DNA of 64,000 bases, taken from positions 7,413,356 through 7,477,355 of the forward strand of contig NZ_CP079946.1 in NCBI RefSeq assembly GCF_019968905.1, in the 5' to 3' direction. The notes below the pieces were generated by a model. The model was not told where the DNA came from. It saw nothing but the letters and a program-made list of their open reading frames with translations, and did no database searches. Below, in pieces: positions 51,417 through 61,178 of the stretch. Every line of letters begins with the position of its first letter. Positions within the stretch are counted from its first letter, which is position 1. This stretch comes from Corallococcus sp. EGB. GTDB lineage: Bacteria > Myxococcota > Myxococcia > Myxococcales > Myxococcaceae. Position numbers and translations under genes: made by a program.

Positions 51417-54206
51417 TCAGAGGCTCTGCGCGATGGTCTGCCGGTTGAGGATGCGGGGCGTGATGAAGATGAGCAACTCCTGCCGCTCATCCGTCTCGGA
51501 GCTGCTCCTGAAGAAGAAGCCGAGCACGGGAATCTTCGACAGGAAGGGCACCGAGTCACGAGACGTGCTACCGCGGCGCACGTAGATGCCGCCGATGACC
51601 GTCGTGTCGCCATCCTTCACCAGCACCTGGGTGTTGGCCTCCTTGCGCTGGATGGACGGCTGGCCGTTGGCGCCCGTGTTGGACGGGTCCGGCTGGTTGT
51701 TCTGCGCCGCGATGGACATGAGGATGCTGCCGTCCTGGGTGATGTGCGGCGTGACTTCCAGCGACAGGCGCGCTTCCACGAAGGTCGTGTTCACACCGCC
51801 GGCCGACGTCTGGCTGAACGGGATGGAGAGACCCTGGCTGATGCGGGCCGTGTTGTTGTCCAGCGTGGTCACCTTGGGCGACGAGATGGTCTTCACCGTG
51901 CCCTCCGTCTCCGCCGCAGACAGGCGCAGGTTCAGCTGCACGGCGCCGCCCGCGGAGCCGAAGGCAAAGCCCATGGCGCCACCGAGGCCCTCACCCACCG
52001 CCGCCGGCAGGTTCACCGCGAAGTTGGGCTGGGTGGGAACGCCCGGCGCGGTACCGCCGGCGCCGCCCGTCACGCCGATGGCGCTGGGGAAGATGAGGCC
52101 CGTGGGATTGCCGGTCGCCGTGGAGAAGCGCGTCTGACCGCCCCACTGCACGCCCAGGGCGCGGCTGAAGGTGGTGCTCGCCTCCACGATGCGGCTCTCG
52201 ATGAGGACCTGCGGCGTCTGCGTGTCCAGGCTGCGCACCAGGGCGCGCGCCTTCTCCGTGTTGGAGCGGATGTCCTTGATGATGAGCACGTTGGTGCGCG
52301 TGTCCACCGTCACCGAGCCGCGGTCGCTGAGCACGTCCTTCACGCGCGCCGACATGTCACCGGCCACCGCGTAGTTCACCGGCACCAGGCTGACCAGCAG
52401 GTCCTCCTGCTGCTGCAGCGACTTCTTGCGCTCCTGGCGCAGCCGCGCCTCCTCTTCCAGGGTCTTCAGCGGCGCGATGCGGATGATGTTGCCCACCTGC
52501 TCCTGGCCCAGCTGCTTGGTGCGCAGGATGAGGTCCAGCGCCTGGTCCCAGGGCACGTTGCGCAGGCGGATGGTCACGCGGCCCGACACGTCGTCGGCCA
52601 CCACGATGTTACGCTTGGAGATCTCCGCGATGACGCGCAGCAGGTTCTGGATGTCGATGTCCTTGAACTCGAAGGACACGCGCTTGCCGCGGTAGCGCGC
52701 CTGCTGGGGCGCGCCCTCCGCCGCGTAAGCCGGGGCCTCCGCCGTGAAGCCGGCGGTGCGCTGGGTGACGGCCACCTCCTCCGTCTTCACGCCCTGCACG
52801 TCCAGCCGCCAGCTCAGGCTGTTGGCGCCCTGGGTGACGTTCTCCTCGATGGCGCCGTCCGCGGCGACCACCAGGCGCACCTTGCGGCCCTCACCCGGCA
52901 CGCTGAAGGCGCTGATCATCTTCACCGGCGTGTCCAGCGCGCTGGTGTCCAGGCTGCGCTCCAGCTTCTTGGGCAGGCGCGCGTTCTCCAGCGTCAGCAC
53001 CGCGCTGCGCGGATCCGGCCGGTCCACCTTCCACGCCGTCGCGCCGGACAGCTTCAGCTGCACGCGGCCGCCCGAGGGGCTCTCGTCGAAGGACAGGTCC
53101 TTGACCTCCACCACCGCCGGCTGCGGCGCGGCCTGCGCCACGGCGGGCTGCGGCTTCGCCGCGTCCTGGGCCAGCACGGGCTGCGGGCGCAGGGGCTCGG
53201 TCTCCGCCACCGCGTCGCGGGGCTGCGCGGGCTTGGGCTTGCGCGCCACCGCGCCACCCAGCACCACCTCCAGGCCGCGCTCGGCGCGGTCCACGCGGTA
53301 GGCGGGCATGTCACCCTTGGCCACGAGGACCAGGCGAACCTTGTCCTCGTGCGCGCCCACGCGCACGTCCTTGAGCAGGTTGCCCTTCACCTTGGGCGCC
53401 TTCGCGCTCAGGCCCACGCCGTACACGTCCACGGCCAGGCGCGGAGGATCCACCAACTCCAGGACCTCGTAGCGGGAGATCTCGCCGTCGGTGGCGACGC
53501 GCAGCGCGTCCCCATCCAGGGAGAGCCGGGTGATGCGCTGGGCCGGGTGGGCCACCTCGCGCTCATCCGCTTCCGTGGCGACCACATTCTCACGGCCCGG
53601 GGCCTGGGACGCGGCCGCCTTGGAGGACGTCCCCGCCTCCGGCACCAGCGCGACCATGGCCTCCACCGGCGCGGACGTATCCTTCACCGGCGCGGCGGCG
53701 ACCGCCTGCGCGGCGGCGGGCTTCGGCGCGGCGTCCGCGGACTTCGCCTCCACCGGAGCCTGCGGAGCCTGGGCGGTCGCGGCGGCGGGGGCCACCGGCG
53801 AGCCGTCCACGGAGATGACCACGCGGTTGCCCTCGGCGCGGACGTCGTACTGGGAGGCCTGGTCGAGCGCCACCAGCACGCGGCCCACGCTGGCGCGCGC
53901 GTCGGAGAACTGGGCGGCGACCACGCCGGACACCGGACCGGTGCCGTCGTGGTGCCCCTTGATGCCGGTGGCGTCCGCGGACGACAGGTCCACCACCAGC
54001 CGCTCCGGCCCGCTGAGCCGGAAGACGGTGAAGGTGGGCGGCCGGTTCCCGGTCACCACGACCTGGGCACCGGCTCCTGTCCGGGTCACCTGCAGGTCCT
54101 TCAGCGTATTGAGATCCGCGCCGTACACCTTGGCGCTTGCCAGGACGACCGCCCATGCGGTCGCCATGATCCACTTGCCCCTCGTCACAGCGCTCTGCTC
54201 GAGCAT
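51417..54206 (-). CDS. pilQ: Type IV pilus secretin PilQ
   Basis: A 929-residue outer-membrane secretin. The ATG at 54206 follows GAGGGGACGC. The signal region (MATAWAVVLASAKVYGA) is followed by an AMIN domain (about 35-130), a Pro/Ala linker, a second AMIN-like region (about 235-320), a third beta region, an STN/N0 domain at about 504-575 (VSFEFKDIDIQNLLRVIAE), N1, and the secretin core from about 670 (VLIESRIVEASTTFSRALGVQWGG, then VTTLDNNTARISQG). It forms the gated pore through which the pilus exits. Last of pilMNOPQ. The two to three AMIN modules fit binding to peptidoglycan. Confidence 0.95.
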   Translation of the reverse strand: MLEQSAVTRGKWIMATAWAVVLASAKVYGADLNTLKDLQVTRTGAGAQVVVTGNRPPTFTVFRLSGPERLVVDLSSADATGIKGHHDGTGPVSGVVAAQFSDARASVGRVLVALDQASQYDVRAEGNRVVISVDGSPVAPAAATAQAPQAPVEAKSADAAPKPAAAQAVAAAPVKDTSAPVEAMVALVPEAGTSSKAAASQAPGRENVVATEADEREVAHPAQRITRLSLDGDALRVATDGEISRYEVLELVDPPRLAVDVYGVGLSAKAPKVKGNLLKDVRVGAHEDKVRLVLVAKGDMPAYRVDRAERGLEVVLGGAVARKPKPAQPRDAVAETEPLRPQPVLAQDAAKPQPAVAQAAPQPAVVEVKDLSFDESPSGGRVQLKLSGATAWKVDRPDPRSAVLTLENARLPKKLERSLDTSALDTPVKMISAFSVPGEGRKVRLVVAADGAIEENVTQGANSLSWRLDVQGVKTEEVAVTQRTAGFTAEAPAYAAEGAPQQARYRGKRVSFEFKDIDIQNLLRVIAEISKRNIVVADDVSGRVTIRLRNVPWDQALDLILRTKQLGQEQVGNIIRIAPLKTLEEEARLRQERKKSLQQQEDLLVSLVPVNYAVAGDMSARVKDVLSDRGSVTVDTRTNVLIIKDIRSNTEKARALVRSLDTQTPQVLIESRIVEASTTFSRALGVQWGGQTRFSTATGNPTGLIFPSAIGVTGGAGGTAPGVPTQPNFAVNLPAAVGEGLGGAMGFAFGSAGGAVQLNLRLSAAETEGTVKTISSPKVTTLDNNTARISQGLSIPFSQTSAGGVNTTFVEARLSLEVTPHITQDGSILMSIAAQNNQPDPSNTGANGQPSIQRKEANTQVLVKDGDTTVIGGIYVRRGSTSRDSVPFLSKIPVLGFFFRSSSETDERQELLIFITPRILNRQTIAQSL

Positions 54207-54264
54207 GCGTCCCCTCAACAAGTTGGAAGCGGGCCACGTCTGCCCGCCGGCGCGCCGTGGGGCG

Positions 54265-54825
54265 CTACTCCCAGTTCTTGCCCGTCATCAGGTTGTAGGC
54301 GGGGTCCTTCGCTCCATCCGCCTTGAGCTGCAGGCTCACCGGATTGCTGATGAGCTCGCCCTTGGCCCCCGTGAAGACCTCGGTGACGGTGACCGAGTCT
54401 CTGAGAATCTGTGTGACCTTGCCGCCCTGGCGCCCCACGCGGGTGTTGCGCCGGACGATGTGGCCGCGGCCCAGGGGGTCCTCGACCATGGCCAGCGGGC
54501 TGGCGTCCCCGGTGACGACCGCCACCAGCTTGAGCTGGTCGAGGTCGAACACGCACAGGGGTTCGTTGCAGGAGCGCTCCGGTGCGTCACGCGCCACCGG
54601 TCCCAGCTCCTCCAGCGGACTGCGGAACGGATCCCGCTTGCCCACCGGGCTGTAGGTGTAGACGAACGTTGGCGCCGCCGACGCCTCGGTCTTCTCCTCC
54701 ACCGGGGCCGGCGCGGGGGCGGCGGCCTTGGGAGGAGCAGGTGGCGGAGCTGCTGGCTTGTCCTCACACGCGGACAGGGTCAGCACCATCACCGCAGCGG
54801 TCATCGTGGACTTGAACGTCTTCAT
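54265..54825 (-). CDS. pilP: Type IV pilus lipoprotein PilP
   Basis: A 186-residue lipoprotein (lipobox TLSACE). A Pro/Ala linker follows, then a PilP beta-sandwich (KRDPFRSPLEELG, LDQLKLVAVVTG, VRRNTRVGRQGGKV). The ATG at 54825 lies 9 nt after AAGGG and is preferred to 54834, which has no spacing. PilP sits in the periplasm between the PilNO frame and the PilQ N0 domain. Confidence 0.94.
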   Translation of the reverse strand: MKTFKSTMTAAVMVLTLSACEDKPAAPPPAPPKAAAPAPAPVEEKTEASAAPTFVYTYSPVGKRDPFRSPLEELGPVARDAPERSCNEPLCVFDLDQLKLVAVVTGDASPLAMVEDPLGRGHIVRRNTRVGRQGGKVTQILRDSVTVTEVFTGAKGELISNPVSLQLKADGAKDPAYNLMTGKNWE

Positions 54826-54869
54826 CCGCGTCATCCCTTGTCGCCCCAGTTGCCGGGCGGATCAAGTTT

Positions 54870-55454
54870 CTAGTTTTTCTTCGTCTCGATGAACCGGAAC
54901 GTCGTCGCCAGGAAGCTGCTCTGGAGGACCACCTTCTCGTTCTTCAGTGTCGCGTTATCGAGCTTGATGTTGTTGACGTTCACGATGCGGCGCATGTTCG
55001 CCATCTCCTGCAGGAACATGGCGATCTCGTGGTAGTTGCCGCTCACCGTCATCTTGATGGGGATGCGCGCGAAGAACTCGTTGCCACTGACGTACTCCTT
55101 GTCAGGCTCCACGCGGGAGATCTCCAGGCCGGACTTCTTCCCGATGTCGTTGATCTGCGCGAGCAGCTCCTCCATGTCGCGCCGCTCGGGCAGCTCCGTG
55201 AGGGCCTCCGCCAGCTTCTGCTCGAGCACGTCCATCTCACGGCGGCGCTCGTTGAGGTTCTGGGCGATCTCGCTCTTCTCCGCGAGCTCCAGGTCCAGCT
55301 TCCGGCGCTCCGCGGTCCTGCGCACGATGTCCTCTTCCGTGGGCTGGATGAAGGAGAAGAAGTTGGCCACGGTCAAGAGGACGACGAGGGCCGCGAGCCC
55401 GCCGAACTTCGCTGCGGGGGGGGCCTTCGCGAGTTGATCCAGGTATTTTTCCAT
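54870..55454 (-). CDS. pilO: Type IV pilus alignment protein PilO
   Basis: A 194-residue inner-membrane protein. The ATG at 55454 (MEKYLDQLAK) follows GAAGGA. One membrane helix (about 17-37, GGLAALVVLLTVANFFSF), a coiled coil (about 45-100) and a C-terminal ferredoxin-like domain (GLEISRVEPDKEY, FFARIPIKMTVSGNY) follow. With PilN it forms the periplasmic cage of the pilus base. Gene order and spacing are the standard pilMNOPQ. Confidence 0.94.
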   Translation of the reverse strand: MEKYLDQLAKAPPAAKFGGLAALVVLLTVANFFSFIQPTEEDIVRRTAERRKLDLELAEKSEIAQNLNERRREMDVLEQKLAEALTELPERRDMEELLAQINDIGKKSGLEISRVEPDKEYVSGNEFFARIPIKMTVSGNYHEIAMFLQEMANMRRIVNVNNIKLDNATLKNEKVVLQSSFLATTFRFIETKKN

Positions 55455-55476
55455 GACAGGGGTCCTTCGCCGCCAA

Positions 55477-56160
55477 TCAGATGGCGTAGTTGGCGGTGAG
55501 GGTGAGCTTGAAGTCAACGAACGACGGGGCGCCGGCCTGGACGGGCTTGGACTGCACGGCGTTGGTCAGTTCGATGTTCCCGAAGAAGGGCTTGATGTCG
55601 CCCGCGGAGAACTCCTCCACGCTCGCGGTCTCCGTGTTGAAGAGCTCCACGCGCGAAGTCTTGGAGGCGCCGCGGCCCTGATCCACCAGGCGCCCCATGC
55701 CCTTGGGCGTCCACACCATGCCGCCCAGGCCGCGCATCAGCTCCGCGACCTCGTCATGGCTGACCGCGGAGCCATTGATGGTGACGCTGTTGGAGGACTC
55801 GACGAAGTCCTTGAGCCACACCTTCTTGGGCATGGCGGAGGACAGCGCGTCCAGCATGCGCACCGGCCCGTTGCGGCCCTTGCGCAGCGTGTCCAGCACC
55901 GCGAGCTTGCTCTCCACTTCCTTCTTGCGGGCGTTGATGTTGGTCACCTCGCCGATGACCTTCTCCAGCTCCGCGATCTTCGCGCGAGTCTGGGTGATGC
56001 CCACCTTGGCCTTCTCCAGCTCGTCGTCGCGGTTCTTGAACCAGAAGTAGTTTCCCACCACCGCGGCGATCAGGGCCAGGGCGTAGATGGCCAGAATCTG
56101 CTGGCCCATCTCCCGCTTCTTCACCGCCCGGACGGGCAGCAGGTTGATTCGGATCATCAT
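55477..56160 (-). CDS. pilN: Type IV pilus assembly protein PilN
   Basis: A 227-residue protein. The cytoplasmic start MIRINLLP is the invariant PilM-binding peptide. A membrane helix (about 22-42) follows, then a coiled coil (KAKVGITQTRAKIAELEKVI) and a ferredoxin-like domain. It lies 22 bp before pilO. Two Met codons in a row make the exact start ambiguous by one residue. Confidence 0.94.
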   Translation of the reverse strand: MMIRINLLPVRAVKKREMGQQILAIYALALIAAVVGNYFWFKNRDDELEKAKVGITQTRAKIAELEKVIGEVTNINARKKEVESKLAVLDTLRKGRNGPVRMLDALSSAMPKKVWLKDFVESSNSVTINGSAVSHDEVAELMRGLGGMVWTPKGMGRLVDQGRGASKTSRVELFNTETASVEEFSAGDIKPFFGNIELTNAVQSKPVQAGAPSFVDFKLTLTANYAI

Positions 56161-56190
56161 GTGCGTGATTTCCTCGTGGCCAGAGCGGGA

Positions 56191-57273
56191 TCAGCCCAGC
56201 TTGTCGCCCGGACGCCGGAGCGCCAGTCCCACGGCCACCGCGGCCATGGGCGCCACGTCCATGATGAACGCGGGGTCGAACTTGCGGTTGTCCACTTCAA
56301 TCTTCCGGAACGGGTTGAGGATCTCCACCGGCACGCCGGTCCGCGCCTCGATGGTCTTGAACAGGGCGGGGATCTTCGCGGTGCCGCCGGAGAGGTAGAC
56401 CTTGGTGAAGTTCGAGTCCGCGGCGGTGCCCGCGTAGAAGTCCAGCGAGCGCTGGATTTCGCCGGCCACCTGCTCCGCCACGCTGGAGAGCACGCGCTCC
56501 ACGTCCTGGGGAACCACGGCGTCCGCGTCCGCGCGGTTGCCGCCGATCTTCAGCGCCTCCGCCTCCTCATAGGAGACGTTGAGCTGCTTCTGGATCTCTT
56601 CGGTGAACTGGTTGCCGCCGATGGTCACGTCACGGGTGAAGACGGTGACGCCGTTGGCGATGATGTTGATGTTCACCACGGAGGCGCCGGCGTTGATGAG
56701 GACGACGGTCTCCTTCTCCGGCAGCTCGTAGTTCGTGGAGAACATGTTCTGGACGGCGAACGCGTCCACGTCCACCACCACCGGCGCGAGGCCCGCCTCG
56801 GAGACCACGGTGGTGTAGTCGTTGATCATGTCCTTCTTGGCGGCGACGAGCAGGACGTCCATCTGGCCGGTGGCGTCGTTGCCGCCGCCGTCCAGGATCT
56901 GCGTGTCGATGTTCACGTCCTTCACGTCGAAGGGGATGTACTGCTCCGCCTCCCACTGGATGCTCTCCTCGAGCTCGTCCTGGCTCATGCGGGGCATCTG
57001 GATCTTCTTGATGATGACCGAGTGGCCGGACACGCCGATGGCGACGTCCTTGCCCTTGACCTTCAGCTCGGACATCAGCTCCTGGACGGCCTGAACGATG
57101 GCCGTGGAGTTCATGAGCGCGCCGTCCACGATGGCCTCGGGAGGCAGCGGCTTCATTCCGAAGCTCTGGAGCGCGTAGCCGACTTCACCGCGCTTGCGCT
57201 GCTCCTTGAGCATGATCATCTTGATCGACGTCGACCCGATATCCAGCCCGAGTGCCAGTTTGCCCTTCGCCAT
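56191..57273 (-). CDS. pilM: Type IV pilus assembly protein PilM
   Basis: A 360-residue actin-fold ATPase. The start at 57273 (MAKGKLALGLDIGSTSIK) follows GGAGTTACGC. Phosphate-1 is GLDIGSTSIKMI, phosphate-2 is VVLINAGASVVN and the adenosine motif is YLSGGTAKIPAL. PilM forms the cytoplasmic ring, docks PilN and recruits the PilB/PilT ATPases, which are not in this window. First gene of the operon, with a candidate promoter about 150 bp upstream. Confidence 0.95.
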   Translation of the reverse strand: MAKGKLALGLDIGSTSIKMIMLKEQRKRGEVGYALQSFGMKPLPPEAIVDGALMNSTAIVQAVQELMSELKVKGKDVAIGVSGHSVIIKKIQMPRMSQDELEESIQWEAEQYIPFDVKDVNIDTQILDGGGNDATGQMDVLLVAAKKDMINDYTTVVSEAGLAPVVVDVDAFAVQNMFSTNYELPEKETVVLINAGASVVNINIIANGVTVFTRDVTIGGNQFTEEIQKQLNVSYEEAEALKIGGNRADADAVVPQDVERVLSSVAEQVAGEIQRSLDFYAGTAADSNFTKVYLSGGTAKIPALFKTIEARTGVPVEILNPFRKIEVDNRKFDPAFIMDVAPMAAVAVGLALRRPGDKLG

Positions 57274-57422
57274 GCGTAACTCCATCGGAGAGGGCGCCAG
57301 CGTAGCACCGGCTTGATACCCCTCCTAAAAAGTGCTTGGCGCCCGGCCGCCCTGCGGACGGGGGAGCGCCGTGAAAAGCCGACCACGACCGCGTCCCCCT
57401 GACCCACCATCGCGGAGGGCCG

Positions 57423-57451
57423 ATTTTCCGGCTCCGGCCGCGTTCCGTCAA
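57423..57451 (-). promoter_or_regulatory. Sigma-70-type promoter for pilMNOPQ
   Basis: TTGACG (57451-57446, 5/6) and GAAAAT (57428-57423, 4/6) lie 17 bp apart on the minus strand. Transcription would start near 57416, leaving a leader of about 143 nt that contains a TTTTT run just before a GGAGGGG. Confidence 0.55.
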
Positions 57452-57500
57452 ATGCATCAGGAGGAATCCGGGAGGTTGTCCGCCCCCGGCCCCCCTGCCC

Positions 57501-58913
57501 TCAGGTCCGAGCCCCTTCCGCGTCCGGGTCGATGCCGTACTCCTTGATCTTGTAGAGGAGCGCCCGATGGCTGATGTCCAGCACCTCCGCCGCCCGGGTG
57601 CGGTTGCCCTTCGTGCGGCGCAGCGCCGCGCGGATGTAGGACTCCTCCAGCTCCCGGATGGCGCGCTTGAGCGACAGGTCACCACCGGCATGTAGCGGCG
57701 CGGCCGTCCCGGCTGGAGCGGGTGCGGAAGCCGCCCACAACTTCTCCGGGAGGCTGCCGGGTGCGACGTGGGTGCCTTCCGCCAGCAGCACGGCGCGCTC
57801 CACGGCGTTCTCCAGTTCGCGCACGTTGCCGGGCCAGGCGTAGGCCGTCATCAGGGCCTCGGCCTCCGGGGTGAAGCCCTCCACCGGCGGATCACGATTG
57901 AGGTCCCGGTTGAAGCGCTGGAGGAAGGCGCGGGCGAGCAGCGGGATGTCCTCGCGGCGCTCGCGCAGGGGCGGCAGGGTGAGGTTCACGACGTTGAGTC
58001 GGTAGTAGAGGTCCTCGCGGAAGTCGCCCTGGGACACCAGCTTGCCCAGGTCGCGCAGCGTGGCGGCCACCACGCGCACGTCCACGCGCTCCACGCGGCT
58101 CTCCCCCACCGGGCGGATTTCGCCCTCCTGCAGCACGCGCAGGAGCTTCACCTGCGCGCCCAGGGGAAGCTCCCCCACCTCGTCGAGGAAGAGCGTGCCG
58201 CCGTCGGCCTCCGCGAACAGGCCGCGGCGGGCGGTGCGCGCGTCGGTGAAGGCGCCCTTCGCGTGACCAAACAGCTCGCTCTCCAGGAGGCCGTGCGGGA
58301 TGGCGCCGCAGTTGACGGCGACGAAGGGCATGGCGGCGCGGCGGCTCTGGCCGTGCAGCTCGCGCGCGATGAGCTCCTTGCCGGTGCCGCTCTCCCCGGA
58401 GATGAGCACCGTGGTGTCCACGGGCGCCACGCGCGCCACCTGCTTGAGCACCGCCTGGAGCGCGGCGCTCTGCCCCAGGATGTGCCCCCCGGACGTGCCG
58501 GGAAGCTGCGCCTCGTGGAGCCGGCGGTTCTGGCGGACCAGCCGCTCGCGCTCCTCCGCCTTGCGCAGGACGAGGACGAGCTCCTCCGGCTTGAAGGGCT
58601 TCTGGACGTAGTCGTACGCGCCCGCCTGCACTGCCTCCAGCGCCTGCTCCTGGGAGCCGTACGCGCTCATCACCACCACGGTGAGCTCGGGGTGCTCCGC
58701 GAGCGCCGCCCGGAGCACGGACAGGCCGTCCCGCCGGGGCATGCGCACGTCGGTGATGAGGACGTCATAGGCGCGGGCGGACAGCTCGCGCAGGGCCTCG
58801 TCACCGTCGGCGACGGCACGCACGTCGTAGCCCTTGTCGGTGAGCACCAGGGTGAGGATGTGGCGGATGGACGGCTCGTCGTCGGCGACGAGGACGGTGC
58901 GGAAGAGGGGCAT
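57501..58913 (-). CDS. NtrC-family sigma-54 activator, PilR2-like response regulator
   Basis: A 470-residue response regulator. The receiver domain (residues 1-120) has Asp11/Asp12, phospho-acceptor Asp55 (ITDVRMP) and Lys in YVQKPFKP. The AAA domain (about 145-380) has Walker A GESGTGKE, the sigma-54 contact loop GAFTDA (usual form GAFTGA) and Walker [18 protein letters not shown]-type helix-turn-helix ends the protein ([20 protein letters not shown]). It is encoded between the kinase and pilM, the place of pilR2 in M. xanthus. It may help control sigma-54 pilus promoters such as that of pilA, though PilR proper is outside the window. Confidence 0.9.
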   Translation of the reverse strand: MPLFRTVLVADDEPSIRHILTLVLTDKGYDVRAVADGDEALRELSARAYDVLITDVRMPRRDGLSVLRAALAEHPELTVVVMSAYGSQEQALEAVQAGAYDYVQKPFKPEELVLVLRKAEERERLVRQNRRLHEAQLPGTSGGHILGQSAALQAVLKQVARVAPVDTTVLISGESGTGKELIARELHGQSRRAAMPFVAVNCGAIPHGLLESELFGHAKGAFTDARTARRGLFAEADGGTLFLDEVGELPLGAQVKLLRVLQEGEIRPVGESRVERVDVRVVAATLRDLGKLVSQGDFREDLYYRLNVVNLTLPPLRERREDIPLLARAFLQRFNRDLNRDPPVEGFTPEAEALMTAYAWPGNVRELENAVERAVLLAEGTHVAPGSLPEKLWAASAPAPAGTAAPLHAGGDLSLKRAIRELEESYIRAALRRTKGNRTRAAEVLDISHRALLYKIKEYGIDPDAEGART

Positions 58914-58948
58914 GGGGGACGCCCATCATATGCTGTCCGGCCCCGCAG

Positions 58949-60067
58949 TCAGGGCGCGGGCAGGTCCAGCCGGAAACATGCGCCACCGCCCGCGCCGTCG
59001 CTCGCGTCCAGCCGGCCGCCCATGCCCTGGGCCAGGTTCAGGGACACCGCGAGGCCCAGGCCCGTGCCCTGCCGCCCCTTGGTGGTGAAGAACGGCTCGA
59101 AGAGACGCGCGCGCACCTCTGGCGACAGGCCCGGGCCGCTGTCCTCCACCTCCACCAGGACGCGCGCGTCCTCGCGCCGGGTGGAGATGCGCACGCGCCC
59201 CTCGCCCCCCATGGCCTGGGCGGCGTTGAGCAGCAGGTTGATGAGGATCTGCGACAGGGGCCCCGGATCCGCGCGGGCGAGCAGGCCAGGCGCCAGCTCC
59301 AGGGTGACGTCCACCCGGTCCAGCTCCGGCCCGGCGCGCACCAGCCGCACGCACGTCTCCACCACCTGCCCCACGTCCACCGGCCCCGGCTGTGTACTGG
59401 CCGGACGGCCCAGGTCCAGGAGCCCCCGCACGATGCGGTCGATGCGCAGGACCTCGTGGTCGATGCGCTCCAGGAAGTCCTTCAGCTCCGGCCCCTGCGC
59501 CTTCGAACGCGCCAGGGAGAGGTAGCCCAGGATGCCCGCAAGGGGGTTGCCCACCTCGTGCGCCACGCCCGCGGCCAGCTTTCCCACCGTGGCCAGACGC
59601 TCGGAGGCGACGAGCTCCGTCTGCGCCCGCGCGAGCCGCGCGTTCGCCTCCCGCAGCGCCTCCAGCTGCGAGCGCGTGAGGGCCTGCTCCTGGCGCAGCG
59701 CCTCCGCCATGCGCTGCAGCTCGCGCTGGATGCGCGACAGGAACGGGCCGCCCTGCCCCGAAAGGGGCACGTCCAGTTGCAGCCGGCCCAGTTGCGCCAC
59801 GGACTTCTCCATGGCGCGCAAGGGCCGGCCCACCGCCAGGTCCAGCACCCCATAGGCCAGGACCGTCAGCACGAGCAGGTCCAACCCCAGCGCCAGCGGC
59901 AGGAAGGCGCGGATCCGCGCGAGCCCTTCCGTGTCCAGCGACCCCGGCAGCGCCAGCCGCCGCGCCATGTCCAGCAGGCGGATGAGCACCGGCTGCAGCG
60001 TCAGCCACGACAGGCCCGTGGACAGCGAGCCCAACAGGAACGCCACGCTGGCGATGCGCCACTTCAT
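58949..60067 (-). CDS. Membrane histidine kinase, PilS2-like
   Basis: A 372-residue sensor kinase. Two membrane helices (about 7-27 and 54-76) frame a short periplasmic loop, so little external sensor domain exists. A HAMP region (GRPLRAMEKSVAQLG) follows, then the HisKA domain with phospho-accepting His170 (AAGVAHEVGNPL) and an HATPase domain with ILINLLLNAAQA, DSGPGLS, LFEPFFTTK and GTGLGLAVS. It lies 35 bp from its response regulator. The small sensor suggests it reads membrane state or a protein partner. Confidence 0.9.
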   Translation of the reverse strand: MKWRIASVAFLLGSLSTGLSWLTLQPVLIRLLDMARRLALPGSLDTEGLARIRAFLPLALGLDLLVLTVLAYGVLDLAVGRPLRAMEKSVAQLGRLQLDVPLSGQGGPFLSRIQRELQRMAEALRQEQALTRSQLEALREANARLARAQTELVASERLATVGKLAAGVAHEVGNPLAGILGYLSLARSKAQGPELKDFLERIDHEVLRIDRIVRGLLDLGRPASTQPGPVDVGQVVETCVRLVRAGPELDRVDVTLELAPGLLARADPGPLSQILINLLLNAAQAMGGEGRVRISTRREDARVLVEVEDSGPGLSPEVRARLFEPFFTTKGRQGTGLGLAVSLNLAQGMGGRLDASDGAGGGACFRLDLPAP

Positions 60068-60089
60068 CCGCGCACCGGCGACAGGCTCC

Positions 60090-61178
60090 TCACCGCGTCC
60101 CGCCGAGCATCAGGGCCACGTCCACGGGCAGCACGCGCATGAGCAACGGTCCCAGGAGCATCACCTCCAGCCCCGCCAGCGCCAGCCACGGCCCGAAGGG
60201 GATGTTGGTGGGCCCCGGGACCCACTCATCAATCTCTTCCCCCTCCTCATCCAGCGGCGCGTCCGGGATGGGCTGGAACAGCAGGCTCCCGGGGACGAGC
60301 ACCACCCGCTTCCACAGCGGCACACCGGGCTTCATGAAGTCCCACGTCATCGTGGGCTCGGGCTCCGCATCCTCCTCGGGAGCCGCTGGGGCCTCGGGCG
60401 CCGGGGTGACGGGCGCGTCCGCCTGGGGGTCCTGGGGAGGCGGAGGCTGCGCGGGGGCTTCTGCCTCCGGCGCGCCGCGCGGCCCTGCCCTGCCGGTGAA
60501 GGCCAGCAGCGCCACGCCCACGATGGAGCCCTGCAGCGACGCGAAGAAGAGGATGCCCAAAAGCGAGTGCCAGCCGAGGAAGGCCCCCAGGAGCGCGACG
60601 AGGTACTTGTCCCCGCCCCCCAGGGCCTCGCGCTTGAAGGCGCGCCAGCCGACGTACTCCATGAGCCGGAAGCCCAGGAACCCCACCGCCGCGCCCAGCA
60701 CCGCGTGCCACACCGCGTCCACGCCCCGGGGGATGGCCAGCAGCACGCCCGCGACGATGCCCGGCACCGTCAGCGAGAACGGGAGGATCCAATGCTCCAG
60801 GTCGATGAAGGTGAGCGGCACGAGCAGGAACACCAACACCAGCGCGGGCACCAGCGCGTACGTCCAGTCAAAGCGCTTGAGACACGCGAGGAACAAGAGG
60901 CCCGTGAGCAGCTCCACCAGGACGTAGCGCGGAGAGATGGGCGCGCCGCAGCCGCGACACCTCCCGCGCAGCCCGAGCCACGACAGGACGGGGATGTTCT
61001 CGTACCAGGAGAGAACATGCCCGCACTTCGGGCAGCGGGACCCGGGCCGCACGATGCTCAGCCCCTCGGGGACCCGCGCGATGACGACATTGAGGAAGGA
61101 CCCGATGCACAGGCCGAGGATGAACAGGAAGAGGATGAAGAGGGGCTCGGCCCAGCCCGGCGCGTAGGTGAACGTCAC
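60090..61178 (-). CDS. pilD: Prepilin peptidase PilD (A24 family) with unusual insert
   Basis: A 362-residue membrane aspartyl protease and N-methyltransferase that processes prepilins. Zinc-type cysteines are C49, C52, C74 and C77 (CPKCGH, CRGCG). The first catalytic Asp is D126 (TFIDLEHWILP) and the second is D190 in LGGGDKYLVALLGA. The usual length is about 250-290, but here a Pro/Ala/Glu-rich insert of roughly 80 residues (about 230-315) separates two late membrane helices. PilA is encoded divergently next door. Peptidase function is well supported; the role of the insert is unknown. Confidence 0.92.
   Translation of the reverse strand: MTFTYAPGWAEPLFILFLFILGLCIGSFLNVVIARVPEGLSIVRPGSRCPKCGHVLSWYENIPVLSWLGLRGRCRGCGAPISPRYVLVELLTGLLFLACLKRFDWTYALVPALVLVFLLVPLTFIDLEHWILPFSLTVPGIVAGVLLAIPRGVDAVWHAVLGAAVGFLGFRLMEYVGWRAFKREALGGGDKYLVALLGAFLGWHSLLGILFFASLQGSIVGVALLAFTGRAGPRGAPEAEAPAQPPPPQDPQADAPVTPAPEAPAAPEEDAEPEPTMTWDFMKPGVPLWKRVVLVPGSLLFQPIPDAPLDEEGEEIDEWVPGPTNIPFGPWLALAGLEVMLLGPLLMRVLPVDVALMLGGTR

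Noticed and set aside
57501-60067. Calling the two-component pair PilS/PilR proper
   Set aside because: In Myxococcus, PilSR lies beside pilA on the far side, while a second pair (PilS2R2) lies between pilD and pilM. The position here fits the second pair.
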